DNA of 64,000 nucleotides from Anastrepha obliqua (GCF_027943255.1 NC_072892.1:22901792-22965791), one strand, 5' to 3'. Positions 44,705 to 57,217 are shown, counted from the stretch's first letter. Translations and numbers: made by a program. The notes: a model not told the origin generated them from the letters alone.

Positions 44705-47700
44705 TAAAAAACTCAAACTTTCGAGTTTTTGAAGAGAGAAACATTCCAAAATGTTATGGAAAATGTTAGAAAGGAGCACAAATGGGCGCCACTTGTGATT
44801 TTTACAACAATAAAACTACTGACATATTTGCTTAGCTCTGTTTTTTTGAACCAAGAAAAGAGAAACAACAGTGTGACAAAATAATGGTGAACTAATTTTT
44901 TAATTTTTTTTATATTAATTTTGTTTTAGTTATTATTTTTACTTGTTTTTATTTATTTTTTAATTTTGTTTTTGTTATTATTTTTACTATTTTTTTTAAA
45001 TTTATTTTCTTTTTTTTTCTACTTATATTTTTTTTCTCTTCACATATTTTTTTACACTTGCAATTTCTGCTTCATTACTTCTGTTGAGTTAATAAAATAC
45101 CTACTTATTACGGTATTACTTGCATTTTTTCTCTCGTGTGAGTATATTTCTATGTAGGAAAGCAACACTTCCGAGGGACGCGCTCAAATTCCCAAAGCTG
45201 TGAATTTCTGTAAATAAAACAATGCGTTCCAGAAGGAAAAATGGAACTGCAAACATACAAAAATGTGAAACTGGAAAATATTTAGTTTGGCTAAAACCGA
45301 ATAGAAAAAATAGGGAAGTAAGCAGTCTAAGAGTTCGCAAAGCTGAGTTTTTGTCGGATTTTTTTTCTAAGACTTCGCACGCGACTACGATTTATTTTCA
45401 AAATGAATAGCAACATGAGAAAGGAAAGGCAATGAATGGTATATTAGTATGATTGTTGTTACCAATGTTGTTGCTCTTGAGCTGGTGTATTTTCACCGAT
45501 TGCATCGCCGCAGCAGCGCAGTAGCAGCAGCAAAATTTGTGTAACATTTCGCTTAAACGAGGCAATAACTTTAAGTTGGCCACATTTAACAAGAGAAATG
45601 GAAATACAAATGAAAGAAAATATACCGACATGTGTGTGGCTGTACATACTCGTATGTATGTATTGGTTTACGTAGTGCCAAATACTAAATGAAAGAAAAT
45701 GAAAAGAAAAACTGTACCAAAAACAAAAACCCGATGATTTTGTTCGTGCAACGCGCAGATTTAGTGATTCAAAGAAAAAAACAATAAAGTAAAAAAGAAT
45801 ACAACTTAAAAATAGCAGAAAAGGCAAAAGTAACTGGCACTTAGGCTGCCACTTATTCAACCAATAAAGCAAGCAGACATTCCGTCAACCAAGCAGTCAA
45901 CCAGCCAGCCAGTTAGCCAATTGGCTGGAAATGATTTTTTCTTCCTATTCTTGTTTTTTGCTCTAAAGAAATATTAGCACCATTTCATTTGAAATTGATT
46001 TGAGAGAAAAAGCGTTTGCCACTTGAATAACACACACATACATACATGTATACATGTATTTATGCATTTACAATTCACTATTATGGTTTTGGTAATTTAG
46101 CACAGTTTCTTCGCTTAACTGGAACGTAAAAGTTCCGCAGTCGTTTTTAATTAGATAAATTTTTTCGTTGCTCTCTAACTGTACTTTGAGCGTACCCATA
46201 TTGGAGTTGTTTGCTGTTTACTAACATCTGAAAGTCGCAAAAAAAAAAAAACGATTTATATGATAACCAACCGAACACAAAAAGTTGGTAGACAATCTCG
46301 CTTTGGAAAGTTTAACGAGATGCTTATACTGGGCAGCAAAACTCATTCAGAAACTAGCCGATGCTATTTGCCATTGCATCAAAATTTAACTCAAAAGCGA
46401 TTTTATATTTTTGTAAATAATAAAACGAGCTTTTAACTAAAATCAGATTGAACAGAGTCACTCATATGAAATGTGAAGAAAATAAGAGCATTTGAAAAAA
46501 TTCACCCTATTTCATTGGTCTGGAACTCTGCGATCCTCTCTCAGTGAGAGTGGCGACGTGACGACGCCTGACTCTGCCGCTTAGATCAGTATCTCATTCA
46601 AGGATGATAGATTACCAGGTTTGACCCAAGAATGATAGAAATAAAGATTGCGCCCATCAGAGAGTGCGTGACGTCACATTGGCCGAGTTAAGCAGTGTTG
46701 CCAACCATTTGCTCTTCGCAATAAATTTAGTGCTTTTTTATACCCAAAATACAAAAATTTTTAAGTTTGGAGTTTTTTTTTTTTAATATTATATAAAACT
46801 ACTGAAACTGTAAGTTAAAAAAAACTGTATTATTAAAAAAAAGAATGTTAAAAAGGTCACTCTGAGAAGATTTTAGTGTTAATGAAAATGTGTTAATTCT
46901 TATAAAATTTGGTATTTTGATAGTGAAAATTTAATTGTTTGCTCCTTTTAAGGTTATGTTAAAATATTAAATCTTCTTCTCTCAACTCTTCTTAACATTG
47001 AAAACCTTTTTACACATTTTAAAAAGCGTTTGAATTTACTGAATGCGAATTAAAACCATAGAGGTGTAATCGTTTCGTCCGGTCCTCAATCCTTAGTGGG
47101 GCATAGGGCATCAAGAGGTGTATTCATAGTTAAAATAAGCAACAAAATACCAGAAAATACTGAAGAAACCATAACGACATTTTTTGAAAAATAGTACCTT
47201 ATCTTGTTACATAATCTCAAATATAGCAAACAAGTTATTCTCTTAACAAAAAGCTCATAAATTAAATTGTACATAACCATAAAACTTTTATTAAAAAAAA
47301 AGCATATTTTAAAGACAATTTGTCACGCATACAAAATTCTTGAAGTAATTCAATACAAATTTGGTATTTTATTTTCATTAAATGGGCATTTTAGTGCGTT
47401 TTTAGATCCAAAGCTAGGCAACACTGCGCTAGTGAGAGAGGGATTTGACTGCTGAAAACAGAAGAACACCAACAATAACCGCAATCGCGGGCAGTGTGCC
47501 TAGATGTTAAGAAAAGTAAAAAACTGAGTGAATTATTGAACTAATTAATTTTACAAAATTATTATATAAACATTGCATTTTAATTAGAACAGGCTAGAAA
47601 AATGTCATGAAGAAAGAACTAAAACTCCGAGACTAAATAACAAAAAAAAACTAAATCAAGTTACGAAAATGGTAATCTGGCCACACTGGTTATCAAATTC

Positions 47701-47755
47701 ACTGAGAGCAAACTAACGGTACCACGATAAGCGCCATCTCATTATTTTTTCCGTC
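44705..47755. other. Intergenic DNA, T-rich then mixed
   Basis: 44890-45060 is a TTTATTTTTA-rich tract whose ORFs are artefacts. A small GCAGCAGC run lies near 45505-45530. No gene supported. A GC-richer stretch at 46520-46700 has no recognisable ORF. Confidence 0.4.
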
Positions 47756-47985
47756 ATGCGTTTGACCATTCAAAGCTTCATAACTTCGGCTGCCACGTCA
47801 CCGGGTATTCGGCAGCAGAATTCAGTCCGCTCATTCACACGTCAGACGGCGAAGCAGTAATTTGAGTAGCGGATGTGTTGATTTTTTCTCATATCACCAA
47901 CATAACCTCAGTTTTGTCGGAAACAAACCGCCGTCACGACCCGTTGAGAGACGGTTAACGGTCTAATATTGGCCACACCTCCTGA
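47756..47985 (+). repeat. Intact copy of the dispersed repeat
   Basis: About 230 bp uninterrupted, matching 39485-39597 plus 40811-40975. It ends cgagagacggttaacggtct-like (a near-palindrome at 47949-47964) and ggccacacctcc. No coding capacity. Confidence 0.65.
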
Positions 47986-47989
47986 ATAC

Positions 47990-49660
47990 TCTTCATCATG
48001 AGTGTAGAAAAATTCGAAAAAGGAATTTATCAACGTTTTGAGACACTTTTTTTGTTAAGTTTCCTCTTAGTGTCTGCAGGTCTTGCTGTAGTAAACAGAT
48101 TCGCGGCCACTAGATATGCACACAATGCGAATCCCAACTTGTTTGAGATGTAATACCAGTTACTTATAGTCTTCACTGTATTTTCAAATTTGACTCTATG
48201 TGTTTCATATCGGTGCTTGACCAAATATTTGGCTCACTTGATGTGTCGTTTAATTGTCCTTCTGTGAGTGGCCCTTTATGTCTCGTAATTTGAAGTCTGT
48301 AAACCTGTATGCTGGTCTGTCAAATGCTAACAGGGATGGCTGTTGGTTCACTGATAAAAGTATTTTAAACAAATTTTCTGCTGTATGCTGGAGTGAAAAA
48401 TTTAGTTTTCAAATATGTTCAAAGAAAATTCACTAATGCAAACGAATTATAAAAAAAATTAGCAACAACAATTAGAAGAATCCAAGGCAGCACAACAAGT
48501 GATTGAATTTTTCATTTAAAATGAAAAAAAAATGAGGATTACAATGAAGAAGAAAAATACAACAAAACAAAAGTTTACAAAATTTTTCAATTTGCGGCTA
48601 ATTTACAGTCAATAATAAAACAAAACACACCATCGCCAAAAACAAAAGCCAAACAGTTAGATTTGTAAGCAGTTATGTACGACAGTCGCAACTTTTTTTT
48701 TTATATAAAAAGTAGAAAAAACAGCAAATAGCGAGCTAGAAGCACAAGATTGAAGAAAAAATGGAAAAACAAATTAAGTTGAAATACCAGAAAAATAATG
48801 TGGCAACATAATGGGGCAGCCACCGAGTCATTCAGCGGCGGCGGCGCGCCCTGCTGCGCTACAGCAAAAAGCAGCATCAGTGGGGCTGACGCGAGAGGTG
48901 GTGGAGCACCTTTGTTGGCAACGACAGCAACAACAACCTAAGAGCAAATCACACGAATGTTGAAAAACGAAAGTTCAAATTTGGACAAAAAGGGGGAAAA
49001 AAATTCGCAGCCAGAGCAACAGATTAGTGTTGCTGTAGTTACTCTGTTGCTGTTGTTTAATGCTCCCGATAATGCTGGCAATTGATGGCAAAACATTTTG
49101 CTGTGTCACTCATACTGTTTTAGTGCTGCGGCTGCGGCTGCGGCTGCGGCTTCGGTTGTGGCTTCGGCTGTTGAAGCGGCGATAATCGTGTCTGTAAAAT
49201 CGCATGCGACATTTTCAATGCAGTTTTTCGCAGCAGCTGCTGCTGTTGCTTTTGCCGCAACTAAATATGTTTGCTGATGCTGATGCTGTTGCGGTTGTTG
49301 TTGTTGTTGTTGTTGATTTTACCAGTATGCCGCAACCACAACAACTTTCCAATGATGGATTTGTACGCTGTTTGACTTATTGTTAGTTTTTTCTAAGTAA
49401 TCAGTTTATTTGACAGTTATCTGTTTACTGAAGCAACTGACTAAATGACAACTCAGCGGCAACAACACGTTTAACAGCATGCAAGCGCACATACCCGCTA
49501 GGAGTTGAGTCAACATTTTTTACCTCAGATACGGTGCAAAAGCTAACCTAATTGTTGTTGTTATTGTTGTTAAACAAACAAATGCTTATCACTCAAATAA
49601 ATTTGTTTAATTTTGTAATATTATTAAATGGGTGTACACAAATTAATGCGCATATATATG
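47990..49660. other. Intergenic or leader-like DNA with trinucleotide runs
   Basis: A (GCGGCT)n-type run lies at 49125-49160 and a (GTT)n run at 49294-49315. On the minus strand, 49325-49110 is open without an ATG and would encode Gln/His then Ala-rich sequence (QQQQQQPQQHQHQQTY, ATAAAAAKN, EATTEAAAAAAAAL). This is the style of fly regulatory-protein exons, but no splice sites or family support it. Confidence 0.3.
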
Positions 49661-50535
49661 TATGTATAGGGTGTTTCTTTAGGGCAAGTGACAGTTAATT
49701 TGACAAATGACAACTGATTTGTCCGCAAACGTATTTCCCCTTTGAATAGAATTACGGCAGACTATGAAACTCCGTTAAAACATGGGAAGTTTTAGATCCG
49801 TCTTCTCGCAAAAATCTTAAAGCATCTCATAGGAACTCTTACTGAAGTCTGAATTTTGTTTTCACCAAACTTGCGGATCCAGTAGCTAATAGCTGTCATG
49901 GAAAGCAGGGAGATCTGGAAAGACAACTTCGCGATATTTTCATATAAAAGTGGTCGAACCAAAAAAATAACGCAGATATCTTAGCTAGATTTAAGAAAAT
50001 ATGGTAGTGAGGCTGGGTTAGACTGGAAGGAGCTGAAGTTGATTTGTGGTTTTTGCCCTAGGAGAAGCACTAAGCAGTCGATGAGCCCTTCATGTGACTT
50101 TTTCGCTGAATAGAATCAAACCCAGAACCAGTTACCAGTATTCCTTTTGGTAACCAGCAGACTCACTAAATGGTTGTTTTAGGGACACCAACTAGAGCAG
50201 AGTTATGAACGCAGCTATGGATGCACGTTATGTGGGCTTGTTATCTCATCTCCCAATAAATTTAGTTGTGAATGAAATCTTGAAACCGTGCAAGGTACAT
50301 ACAACGAAAGTCATCGCCTACCTCTATGATTTAACTTCACTAATCTCAGGGAAGTTCCGCCAACGGTTAATGGGGTAATGGAAATAATGCAGGATGGATT
50401 AGAAGTTAACTATTTAAGATTTCGTGAACTTAAACTGAGCTTGTTCCCAAGAAAACCCGTAGCCTCTGAATGCTCATTAGCAAAATTGACTACCAGTCGG
50501 AAAATAACTAGAAAGACACAGTATCTCACTTCCGG
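49661..50535. other. Probable degraded transposon DNA
   Basis: A segment at 49677 (gggtgtttctttaggg) looks like a transposon end with no visible partner. The rest to 50535 has no clear domain. Confidence 0.25.
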
Positions 50536-50539
50536 TGTA

Positions 50540-50880
50540 CAGCGATGGTATATGGACTTTTCAACCACTGCAAGTCTAAAGAAGCCGGCTGGCTTAAGGA
50601 ATCCAACCTATAAAAGTTGGCTTAGACGATTGCGCAGATTCCAGCAGGCGTTATTACCATATACATTAAAGAAAGATGGAGAAAAAGTAGTCATTTTCTA
50701 CTCAGACGTTCTGCAGATTAGTCAGTCACATCGTTTTTAAAGCAACCGATGTGTCTTCTGCAAAGGAGCAGATATTGGTTGACAGGCAAGCTGCATTACA
50801 GGCAATCCAAGGTAAAGAAACCAAGAGCTTTAAAAGAATTTCGTGCACTCCTCCACCACGGCTAATAACCCGTGGACTAA
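50540..50880 (+). pseudogene. Weak non-LTR RNase H remnant
   Basis: The frame 50378-50740 contains RWYMDFSTTASLKKPAGL, which lines up with the start of a retroelement RNase H (WYTDGSKT-type). A shifted frame follows with ILVDRQAALQAIQGKETKS, at the place of the SDSQAAL block. Both catalytic motifs are altered and the order is right. It is a very old fragment, and the call rests on these two blocks only. Confidence 0.35.
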
Positions 50881-51194
50881 ACGCAGTAATTGCTAGGTCT
50901 CAGTGTTGTTACGTTCTGGGTTAAGCGCTAAAGGGCGAACGTTCTCGTAAGACCGAGTAAAACGGAGCCAAGATCCAATGACACATACCCACAATATCTA
51001 CTCTGTGGAAATTGTCAGCTGGAACAAAAGCTCGAATCGATACATCACCTTCCATTTGGATGTTCAGAGTGGTAATCGAAGCGACTCCAACCTTTGGGGT
51101 CACGATTTTTCGCTTGATGAAGATAACGCAAGTGGAGTAGGAAGCAGTTTCACGCTGCAGTAGATTAATAATAGTTGAACAAGACGTAATCAGT

Positions 51195-51935
51195 TAGTGA
51201 ACGAACTATTAGAAGGCGAGCAGTTGAAGCAGGGTTGCTCAGTCGGCGGCCGGCTAAGGAACCATTCATTTCAGCAAAAAATAGAAGGGCCAGACTAGAA
51301 TTTGCGAAAGCTCAACTTGATTGGACGATCCAAAAATCGAAGACTGGGTTCTCGGTTGAATGAAAGTGCAATAAAAAATATGCCAATGCTATAAGACATG
51401 TCGGAGGACCGACTCAAGCCGAGACCGACTCAACCCTTAGTATTGTATTGCAACTACCAAATACGGTGGTGGTAACATAATGATATGGAGTCGTTTTTCA
51501 AGCCAAGAGATCGGACCAATTCATCGAATAATAGGAATAATAAACCGCTGAAGAGGAGATGCCATTAAGATGGAGGTTCCAGCAGAATAACAATCCTAAA
51601 AACAAGCATTCTAAAACTTGGTTGCCCCGTATTAGTATAGAAGTTTTAAAGTGGAAAGTGGGAAAGTCCCCTGACTTTAAGTCCATTGAGAATTTATGGG
51701 ATGTCGTTAATATGAAAATTAATAGGGAAAACCGTAGCACCAGTGACAAACTGTTTGAAGCTGTAAAAGAAGCATCGGAAGGCATATCGCAAGACGTTAT
51801 TGACATCTTAATAGCTTTAATGCCTAAACGATGCGCTGCAGTCATCCAAAGTAAGGTATTATCTACAATCCACAAAACACTAAGTACCATCAGGTTTGAA
51901 CAGCGAGGCCAGCCTACCTGTCCGGTCCCTTTGGA
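51195..51935 (+). pseudogene. Tc1-like transposase, decayed
   Basis: In order: helix-turn-helix (VSERTIRRRAVEAGLLSRRP), the linker KEPFISAKNRRARLEFAKAQ, then stop-ridden frames with YGGGNIMIWSRFSSQEIGPI, and from 51559 the C-terminal block MPLRWRFQQNNNPKNKHSKT (the second Asp replaced by Asn). KSPDFKSIENLWDVV carries the DE-type third block with its Asp and Glu positions. It ends in EGISQDVIDILIALMPKRCA. Several stops and frame changes, and the region of the first catalytic Asp is deleted. DD34E Tc1 is the family by layout. Its right end abuts a retrotransposon fragment. Confidence 0.85.
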
Positions 51936-52760
51936 GGACCTCGCATAACAGCGCTGAACTCTTCCGTTCCTCCAGTTCACTGCAGAAGGTTCTATAAGAG
52001 TTCAGTTTACGGTAGCCAGTCCAATCCGCTTCCAACTGAGTTTTAAGAGCTCTGTTAAAAAGTTTCTTGGAAGTTTTCCGGAGTTTCGAGAGTTCCGCGT
52101 TCCCCAAGGGGCAGTCCCTTACCCTCTCTTCTCCTACGTTCCGGGCACATACTCGATTAAAGTTCGCCCCAATGAGTTTGTGGCTTCTTCAAATGCAGTT
52201 ATTGTTCGGAGTTCGAGAGCATCAAAGATTTGCTCTTTAGTGAGATCCTCATATCGTGTCCAATCCGCTTTTCGGGGATTCCGCCCTGCGGGGTCGAGGT
52301 TGTCTCGGCCGCAAGCCTAAACTCTTTATAACAATGGTCCGACGGGAAATCTTTATTGAGTACTTCCCAACCAGTGATATGATCTAATATTTTATTGTTA
52401 GATAATGTCATATCAATCACTTCCTGCCTTTTGGTGGTTACAAAAGACGGACTGATACCAACGTTCTGTATAACCAAGCGAGATAACAGAATGAAGTCCA
52501 TGAGTTTACACACCAGAGTGTGTTCTGTGAATTTGCGTCACATCCCACAATTAAACCTAATCCCATGGATTCAGCATATCTTACAACTTCCACCAACTCC
52601 CTCGTAGGGGGAGGAAGAATGGAGTCGCAAGGAAAATAGGCCGAGATGACGATTGTATCTACCTCTTTCCCCTCTAATCGATACTTTATCTCGACTGCAA
52701 CTACGTCTTGACCGCAGAATTGTCTTAACAAAATGCAATCAATCGCTTTTGGCATAATAA
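51885..52760 (-). pseudogene. Non-LTR retrotransposon endonuclease domain and following linker
   Basis: From the right, minus-strand frames show an AP-type endonuclease: AVEIKYRLEGKEVDTIVISA (a YFP-type strand follows), then GLIVGCDANSQNTLW (DAN motif), a shifted segment with SWEVLNKDFPSDHCYKEF-like residues (SDH motif), and then the basic linker between endonuclease and RT (LRKTSKKLFNRALKTQLEAD). It stops at LASLFKPDG where it meets the Tc1 remnant. The RT and RNase H are absent. The SDH and DAN motifs support the assignment; the frame is broken at least twice. Confidence 0.8.
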
Positions 52761-52789
52761 TACACGTACGCGGACGGACGTCTCCCTCT

Positions 52790-54105
52790 TTTTAACGGTT
52801 AGACTCCCACTTTATACCTCTATAAGCTCTGTATTTGTTCCTTAGACACCCACGGTTCTTGAGTTAATATTATGTGAGGATTTGTGTGCAGATTTCAACT
52901 CATTCAATCGCAATATTCTTTTTTTTAAGAAGTTCATTTTAAATTTTGATGCGTTTTTTTTATTTTATTGTGGTTATTATTTGATTATAAAATTAAGTAT
53001 TATTAACTAGAACACCAAGCGAAGTTAACATCATAAATTTCTTTAATTACTTCTTTTCTACCACACACAAGCATATGCATGGATATGTATGTACGTATGT
53101 GTTAATATTACTCACACAGATTCATGCGTTATCAATTTTATTCTTATTTGCCAGGCCACCTGATGTCGTTAACTTTTGTTATTCGCTTTTCATTAACCAA
53201 CTCCGCTCATTTTCAACTTCATGCTCATATTTATGTACAAATCGTCTTTGTTAACACGGCAGTAGCATCAACCATAAATTTTTGTTTCAACTTATCTGCC
53301 TGTTCTATGTACGCGCAACTCATTTTATTCTGCCTCACACATCTTCAGATCTTTTCACTATTTTTAATTCATGCTTTCAACGCTGGCATCATAGGTGCAT
53401 CTCCATACACATTTTGTCGTACACATATATACACACACGCATACATACTTATTTACAAAGTGTTGGGGCCGCGTGCTTCCATGTATTTAGATAGGACCGC
53501 ATCCATCCATCAACACTCAACATAAATATTTTCTCTCTCACTCTCTCTCTCTCTCAGCCTCGACGCAAACAAACATTACTAATCTATTATTTCGTCGTCG
53601 ACTTTTGCATCATTTTCTTTGAAGAAAAACTTTTATTCCATTTTTACATACATCGCGTTTTTCTTTACTAAAAATATATTGTATCTACATGCATATCTAT
53701 ATATAGTAGATACATAAGTACTATACATGGCACATCATTATGATGAAATGAAGCCAGCGGACAGCATTAAGAATAGCAGTAGCAGCATCTTTTTGTTCAT
53801 CATCGCAATCGTCATTATTACTAATGTGATTATGGTAGGTATATCACCAGCGTTAACACCGCTAGCCAGTATTAAGGCTAGCCATTCAACAAAAGCAACA
53901 AGAGAAGCCCGTACACGTCGCACACGTTTCCAAGTTTCTTCATTATCTGCTGCTCAATTTCTTAGTTTTACTTGTAGATATTCCGTTTACAGTGGCAGGC
54001 ACATAAATAGCACTGCGACATATTGCAAAGTTTTCCTTTCAATTTAATTTCAATTCATTTTATAGTTACATATTTTGTATTATTAAGACACTTTAGTCTT
54101 TTATT
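52790..54105. other. Intergenic DNA with one membrane-like ORF
   Basis: (CT)n at 53531-53555. A 106-codon ORF at 53727-54047 begins MAHHYDEMKPADSIKN, then a hydrophobic stretch (IFLFIIAIVIITNVIMVGIS), then a basic tail. It could specify a small membrane protein, but no family or regulatory support exists. Another opening at 53124-53525 is T-rich translation. Confidence 0.25.
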
Positions 54106-54109
54106 AGAT

Positions 54110-54505
54110 AGGACCTTCGTCGCCAAGTAGTGTCGTTCACTCCGGTGGACGAGCATCTCGCAATAATCCGCATCAAAGCCCGATTTTTTAACATCTGTCT
54201 CATTTGCGCCCACGTCCCGACGGAAGAAAAGGACGATGCGACCATAGATTCCTTCTATGAGCGCTTGCAACGTTCCTATGAGCGCTGCCCCCACCACGAC
54301 ATAAAAATCGTGCTTGGCGACTTCAACGCCATGGTGGGCAAGGAGGGAATTTTTAGTCTCACAGTCGAAAAATTCAGCCTGCACAACGAAGCATCCGGTA
54401 ACGGACAGAGGTGGATCGACTTTGCCGGGGCCCGAAACATGGTAGTTTGCAACACCAGATTCCAGCATAAGAAAATACAACCTCGAAATCATAATTGTCA
54501 ACGTA
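54110..54505 (+). pseudogene. RTE-type retrotransposon endonuclease fragment
   Basis: The frame carries FTPVDEHLAIIRIKARFFNI, then CAHVPTEEKDDATIDSFYE, the motif HHDIKIVLGDFNAMVG, and NGQRWIDFAGARNMVVCNT. These are characteristic of the endonuclease of RTE-like elements, often misannotated as craniofacial development protein 2-like (family knowledge). The expected SDH end of the domain is missing: the sequence flips to minus-strand RT at about 54505. Confidence 0.85.
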
Positions 54506-55130
54506 GGTGACGGGAGTGCCGATACGCGAGTGCGCCGACTGTTTGTTTGAAGACAGACATTTTGTCCTCGTTCGCCACCAGACCTCTTCGCTTTACCTCT
54601 TTATCCAGTTTGGAGAAGGCAGAACTAACAGCGCGGTTGTTATGGCCGATGATGTCAATATCATCGGCATACGCCAACAATTGTACGCTCTTATAAAAAT
54701 TGCGCCTGAGCGATTAAGTTCTGCGGCTCGTACGATCCTCTCCAACATCAGGTTAAAGAAGTCACACGACAGCGAGTCACCTGAAACCTCGTTTGGTATC
54801 AAACGGCTCGGAGAGGTCCTTCCCAATTCTGACGGCGCTGCTGGTGTTGAGCAACGTCATCTTGCATAGCCGTATTAGTTTTGCGGGGATACCAATTTCA
54901 GATATCGCGGCATACAGAGACTTCTTTTCCTACTTTTGAATGCAGCTTTGAAGTCGACGAAAAGATGGTGTGTGTCGATCCTCCTTTCATAGGCCTTTTC
55001 CAAGATTTGATGTGTTGTAAATATTTGGTCGATGGTAGATGCCAGGAGCTTACACCGGTGATTTGCCTGCGGCGCATTTGCCCACAGTTCAGCTCCGTGT
55101 AAAAGAACGCAGAGAGGCATTCTTCCATTG
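54505..55130 (-). pseudogene. RTE-type reverse transcriptase fragment, inverted against the endonuclease
   Basis: On the minus strand from 55130: CKLLASTIDQIFTTHQILEK, RIDTHHLFVDFKAAF (motif A), a C-terminal part of motif B in GDSLSCDFFNLMLERIV, and LAYADDIDIIGHNNRAV (motif C), then SAFSKLDKEVKRRGLVANED. Frame breaks occur near 54900 and 54660. The wording fits the same RTE family as the endonuclease to its left, but the strand is opposite, so the two halves meet with their 3' sides together. Confidence 0.88.
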
Positions 55131-55134
55131 CATC

Positions 55135-55585
55135 TTTAACATTAACTTTAATTTTTATCTAAGGACAATATTTGCGAGTAGCTACACCGGAAAATTCCCG
55201 TTCGTGACCCGTGCATCTTGTTGAACCTCGTGAATTATTACAATTTAAAAATATGTTTATCAAAATCTCTATTCATTGAACACAAAGAGTTACAAGAGTT
55301 AGAATAAAATATTCACTTTATTCAAGGTGGTAATTCCATTTAATAATGAAAAATTTCATTAAATAATGAAAAATTTACTTTTGTTTTAAAACAAATTACG
55401 CATTCACGAATTCCGGTATACCGGAGGCTTAAATCTGAGATCTCGGAATGAGGAAAAGTGCAAAGGAGCCGCGGTATTCGAGGTGCTGGATACCGGTACT
55501 AAATGTCGTTGTTGTTGTTATTGTTGTTGTTGTTGTTGAAGTGGTTGAATATTTCCACTGAAATAATTCTAATTACTGACCAGCA
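55135..55585. other. Short gap with (GTT)n
   Basis: A (GTT)n run lies at 55506-55538. It may be the tail of the minus-strand retrotransposon that follows (as AAC on that strand). Nothing else is seen. Confidence 0.4.
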
Positions 55586-55589
55586 CCGT

Positions 55590-56372
55590 TTTACATACTA
55601 ACATTGTCCTCGTTTGATGATGTCTCTTTCTTTTTTGCTTCTAAGTCAGATCCAATTAGTTTCTTTATCTCATTCTTTCTTTATCTCGATGTCTGAGATC
55701 TCATTAATTTGCTGTAAGAAAGCCTTACCAAACGAGCGAAGTCGTGCCCTAGCTAGTCCTGGACATTCACATAGGTAGTGGAAAAGACTTTCCCTCACCC
55801 CTTCCGCTTGACAGATTCTGCAGATGGGATTGAAGTGGAGGTTGAGTCTGGCTGCATGATCCCCTACTTTCCAATGACCTGTAAGGGTTGCAGTGATGCG
55901 CGAAATGTTTGGTCGAGCACATCTTAACAGGTGATTCGTCCTTTGGATTTTGTACAACGGCCATGTGTTTTTTGTTGTAATACATGTAGTTAATTGTTTC
56001 CATCTTCTTTCGGCTAAGGCATGGTAGTGTGAAGCAATGGATGCTTTTATTGTGTTGAGTGGAGTGGAGACTGCCACCGCCTCTCTAATGTCTAGTGTCG
56101 AATCTTTTCTTGCAGGCTCATCCGCTATCTCATTACCCCGTAGGTTTCTATGACCGAGAACCCATATCAAAGTAATTTCAAGCCAATAACTAAGCAATTC
56201 TAGTTCCTCTCTACACTGTAAGACTAGTTTGGATGAAATGGAGTTGGAGTCTAAGGCCTTGATAGCTACTCTTGCACTAACTTCCTTCTAGAGTTTCAGT
56301 GATTTGCATGCTTCTCTGATCGTTAAAAGTTCTTCCTGGAACACGCTGGCATAGTCAGGAAGTTGAATTGAC
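55590..56372 (-). pseudogene. Non-LTR retrotransposon C-terminus: RNase H end and zinc knuckle
   Basis: A 5'-truncated pol fragment. The earliest part reads VFQEELLTIREACKSLKL (RNase H helix), then a stop, then an altered AIKALDSNSISSKL block. The main frame (56197-55670) has LIWVLGHRNLRGNEIADEPA (RNase H end motif), ATLTGHWKVGDHAARLNLHF, a knuckle ICRICQAEGVRESLFHYLCEC and ARARLRSFGKAFL, ending at a stop near 55670. The main frame is unbroken over 175 codons. The start of RNase H and all RT are missing. Confidence 0.85.
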
Positions 56373-56379
56373 TATATGA

Positions 56380-57215
56380 CGTAATACGTAAACTTTTTTT
56401 TGACTCGGTCGTGTTTATACGGGACATGCTTGCCTATTTTCAAATGATTGCATCAAATGAATGCCTTTTCAAAAGTTTGTCTCTGTATGATCTTCTTCTC
56501 TCTCTCTCTCTCTTTCTCCTCTGGTCTGCTTGTGACCGGCTTGCTTTAGTAAATATTTTCGATTATTATTTGTTGACTCAGAATAATAAGTATGTACATT
56601 CATGTGTACGTGTGTGCGTGAATTATAAATAAAATAATCTTATCGGCAAATGTATTGTTAATGAATTTAGCACAATACTATATTTATGGCGTTGGCTTAT
56701 TCAGTGATCTTGATTTTAATTGGCTTAATTTAGTAGAAGTCCAACGAGCGTTTTCGGTTGAGGCATCTCATATATACACACATACACGTAAAAATATTTA
56801 TATTCTAGTTCATACACTCATTTGAACTAACAATGCATGCATACATATCTACATATATACAGCTTTACTGTTTATTGGACTGTATATACTTAACTAAAGC
56901 ATTGACCTATAAATAATCATAGGAACACAATTTCTCATTTTCCATGCAGCCACTCAACGCTTAGCGCTTCTTAATTTTGGATGATTCAAGTGTAAATTGT
57001 AAGAAGAGCAGCAAATATTTGTTTTAAAAATATAGCAAAGCACCGAAGTCAACTAGGAAATAATCAAAGTTCTCAGGCCAAAGGGAATCAAAGCCGCTGT
57101 GCTAATCAGGCTGTGGGTTTGATACTAAAACTGGATTGGGAATTTATAAATAATAACAAAGAAATTGTAATTGAAATAAAAAGAAATCAAGAACAAGAAA
57201 CTAAGCACAACCGAA
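56380..57215. other. AT-rich DNA with (CT)n
   Basis: (CT)n at 56493-56513 and TACATA-type tracts at 56765-56870. No gene seen. Confidence 0.45.
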
Positions 57216-57217
57216 GG

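Noticed and set aside
44890..45060. Phe-rich ORF in T-rich DNA
   Set aside because: Translation of a poly-T tract.
51498..51980. 160-codon minus-strand ORF
   Set aside because: Antisense of the Tc1 transposase C-terminus.
54055..54501. 148-codon minus-strand ORF
   Set aside because: Antisense to the RTE endonuclease frame.
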